Positions 4,149 to 5,270 of a stretch of DNA of 5,270 nt are shown in pieces. Both the position numbers and the translations under genes were made by a program. Within the stretch, counting starts at the first letter, position 1; every line of letters begins with the position of its first letter. Below the pieces are notes generated by a model, which was given only the letters and a program-made list of their open reading frames with translations, did not search any database and was not told the origin of the DNA. The DNA lies in the NCBI GenBank assembly GCA_946413885.1, contig CAMKMK010000165.1, forward strand, positions 1-5,270, given 5' to 3'. Source of the DNA: an uncultured Prevotellaceae bacterium. Its GTDB lineage: Bacteria; Bacteroidota; Bacteroidia; Bacteroidales; Bacteroidaceae.

Positions 4149-5270
4149 TCAGAAAGGATATCCGATAGCAAAGTGATAACCTAATGACTTACCAAAGCGT
4201 GTCATGTTGTAATATCTATTTTTAGTTGTTTCGTAAGGAGCATGGAGCCCAATACCCAAATCGAAACGAATGACTAGGAAATCCAAATCGTAACGTATGC
4301 CGACACCTGTTCCTAAAGCTATCTCCTTGCCTAAACGATTGATATTGAGATTTCCCCCTGTACGCTCTTGGTCTTTATTTAGCAACCACACATTACCTGC
4401 ATCAATAAAAGTAGCACCATATAGATTGGCAACTATGGGGAAACGATATTCCACATTAGCTTCAAATTTCAGATCACCCATTTGATCAATGTAGGAGTAT
4501 TGACTATTGGCAGGATGATATGAACCAGGACCAATGCTTCTGGTTGTAAAGGCACGGATACTGTTGGCTCCACCAATAGTAAACAAGTCGCTATATGGAG
4601 CCGTTGTGCTGTTTCCGTAGCTCCAGATGACTCCTCCAAAAATACGGGTAGCGATGCAGGATTTTTCGTTGAGCATGAATTTATGGGTATATTCTGCTGT
4701 TGTTTTTATATAGTGAGCATAGGGTACTCCCATCAATTTCTTATTCTTTTCTTTCCATTTATTTCCTGTTAGAGAATAAAGAGAAGAAGTAATGTTACCA
4801 GCTTCTTTGGCATTCAGCGTGAGGGTTCGCGGAGCATGATGTCGGCTGGTCCAATTGTAAATATATTCCATGCTGGGAACAAACTGATCACGCATACTGG
4901 CATAGAGCGCTTGATTTTTATTTACTATGGAGTCGAATCGGGCTGTGGTGTGGAGTTGCACATCATAGTCCAAACGGAAGGGGGTAATCTCGTGCTTTCG
5001 ATTTCTGCGAGGTTGATAAGTATACGTAACTCTAACGCCTAAAGATACTCTTCCAAAATAATTTGCTCGGTTCAGCCAACGAGAATCCAACTGAAAACTG
5101 GTACTAGTTGCTGCTCTTTGATCCATTTGATGTCCTAACTTGAAGAACATGAAGCGTGGGTAGGTAAGACTAGCGTTTGCACCATATTCATATGAATTTA
5201 TGAGCGAACGATCACCTTTTTGATTAGCTCCTGTTTGCCATTCATATGACCCCCAGATTTTTAGGCTGGC
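4149..5270 (-). CDS. BamA/TamA (Omp85) family outer membrane protein, C-terminal part
   Basis: The frame is open from the TGA at 4149-4151 to the right edge, giving 373 C-terminal residues; the start, any signal and the POTRA domains lie outside. An ATG at 5148-5150 is internal, because in-frame barrel-like sequence (SYEYGANASLTYPRFMFF) runs through it. The fragment is a string of amphipathic beta strands. It has the Omp85 loop-6 motif in the form GGANSIRAF (233-241 of the fragment; Arg239 is the invariant arginine), the strand GDLKFEANVEYRFPI (265-279), then ATFIDAGNVW (286-295) and a final strand FAIGYPF ending in Phe, the usual outer-membrane beta-signal. Omp85 proteins insert or export proteins at the outer membrane. 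The sequence could be BamA itself or the Bacteroidota TamA-like lipoprotein (TamL); the N terminus would decide. The next gene starts 109 bp downstream with its own promoter. Confidence 0.85.
   Translation of the reverse strand, partial: ASLKIWGSYEWQTGANQKGDRSLINSYEYGANASLTYPRFMFFKLGHQMDQRAATSTSFQLDSRWLNRANYFGRVSLGVRVTYTYQPRRNRKHEITPFRLDYDVQLHTTARFDSIVNKNQALYASMRDQFVPSMEYIYNWTSRHHAPRTLTLNAKEAGNITSSLYSLTGNKWKEKNKKLMGVPYAHYIKTTAEYTHKFMLNEKSCIATRIFGGVIWSYGNSTTAPYSDLFTIGGANSIRAFTTRSIGPGSYHPANSQYSYIDQMGDLKFEANVEYRFPIVANLYGATFIDAGNVWLLNKDQERTGGNLNINRLGKEIALGTGVGIRYDLDFLVIRFDLGIGLHAPYETTKNRYYNMTRFGKSLGYHFAIGYPF

Noticed and set aside
5148..5150. ATG as the real start of the Omp85 protein
   Set aside because: The same frame stays open for 40 more codons to the window edge with barrel-like sequence, and a family member of only 333 residues would lack POTRA domains and a signal peptide.

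Overview
The window looks like a chromosomal segment of a Bacteroidota member, most plausibly Prevotella/Segatella or a close relative. Four things point there. The leaders are AT-rich and lack Shine-Dalgarno sequences. One upstream region carries a Bacteroidota-type -7 element (TAACTTTG, consensus TAnnTTTG). The proteins, including an Omp85-family outer membrane protein ending in Phe, are types common in that phylum. The base composition is moderate. The genus is inferred from general resemblance, not from a marker gene.

Layout. Positions 1-156 (+) hold the last 51 residues of a membrane transporter, probably a sodium:solute symporter. Two bases later comes a complete AGE-family N-acylglucosamine 2-epimerase (159-1346, +). 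Together they look like the end of an amino-sugar or sialic-acid uptake and salvage operon. From 1347 to 1587 is a convergent intergenic region. It contains a regular array: five exact copies of the imperfect palindrome CAACACGTTG, each exactly 22 bp apart, plus one degenerate in-phase copy upstream. The last copy grows into a 20-bp palindrome that stops three bases short of the next gene's stop codon.

On the minus strand, read right to left, are three genes. The first is the 3' part of an Omp85 (BamA/TamA-family) outer membrane assembly protein (4149 to the right edge at 5270; its start lies outside). The second is a complete sugar-phosphate nucleotidyltransferase-like protein (3125-4039) with a recognisable promoter in the 109-bp gap before it. 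The third is a secreted PhoPQ-activated pathogenicity-related (PqaA-type) alpha/beta-hydrolase (1588-2952). It is separated from the nucleotidyltransferase by 172 bp holding a perfect 11-bp-stem hairpin and a weaker leader hairpin.

How they fit together. The transporter and epimerase are very probably co-transcribed and translationally coupled. The three minus-strand genes are separated by gaps with their own promoter or hairpin signals, so they are probably independent units rather than one pathway. No RNA gene, transposase, CRISPR array or phage gene is visible. The least explained element is the 22-bp array between the convergent genes.
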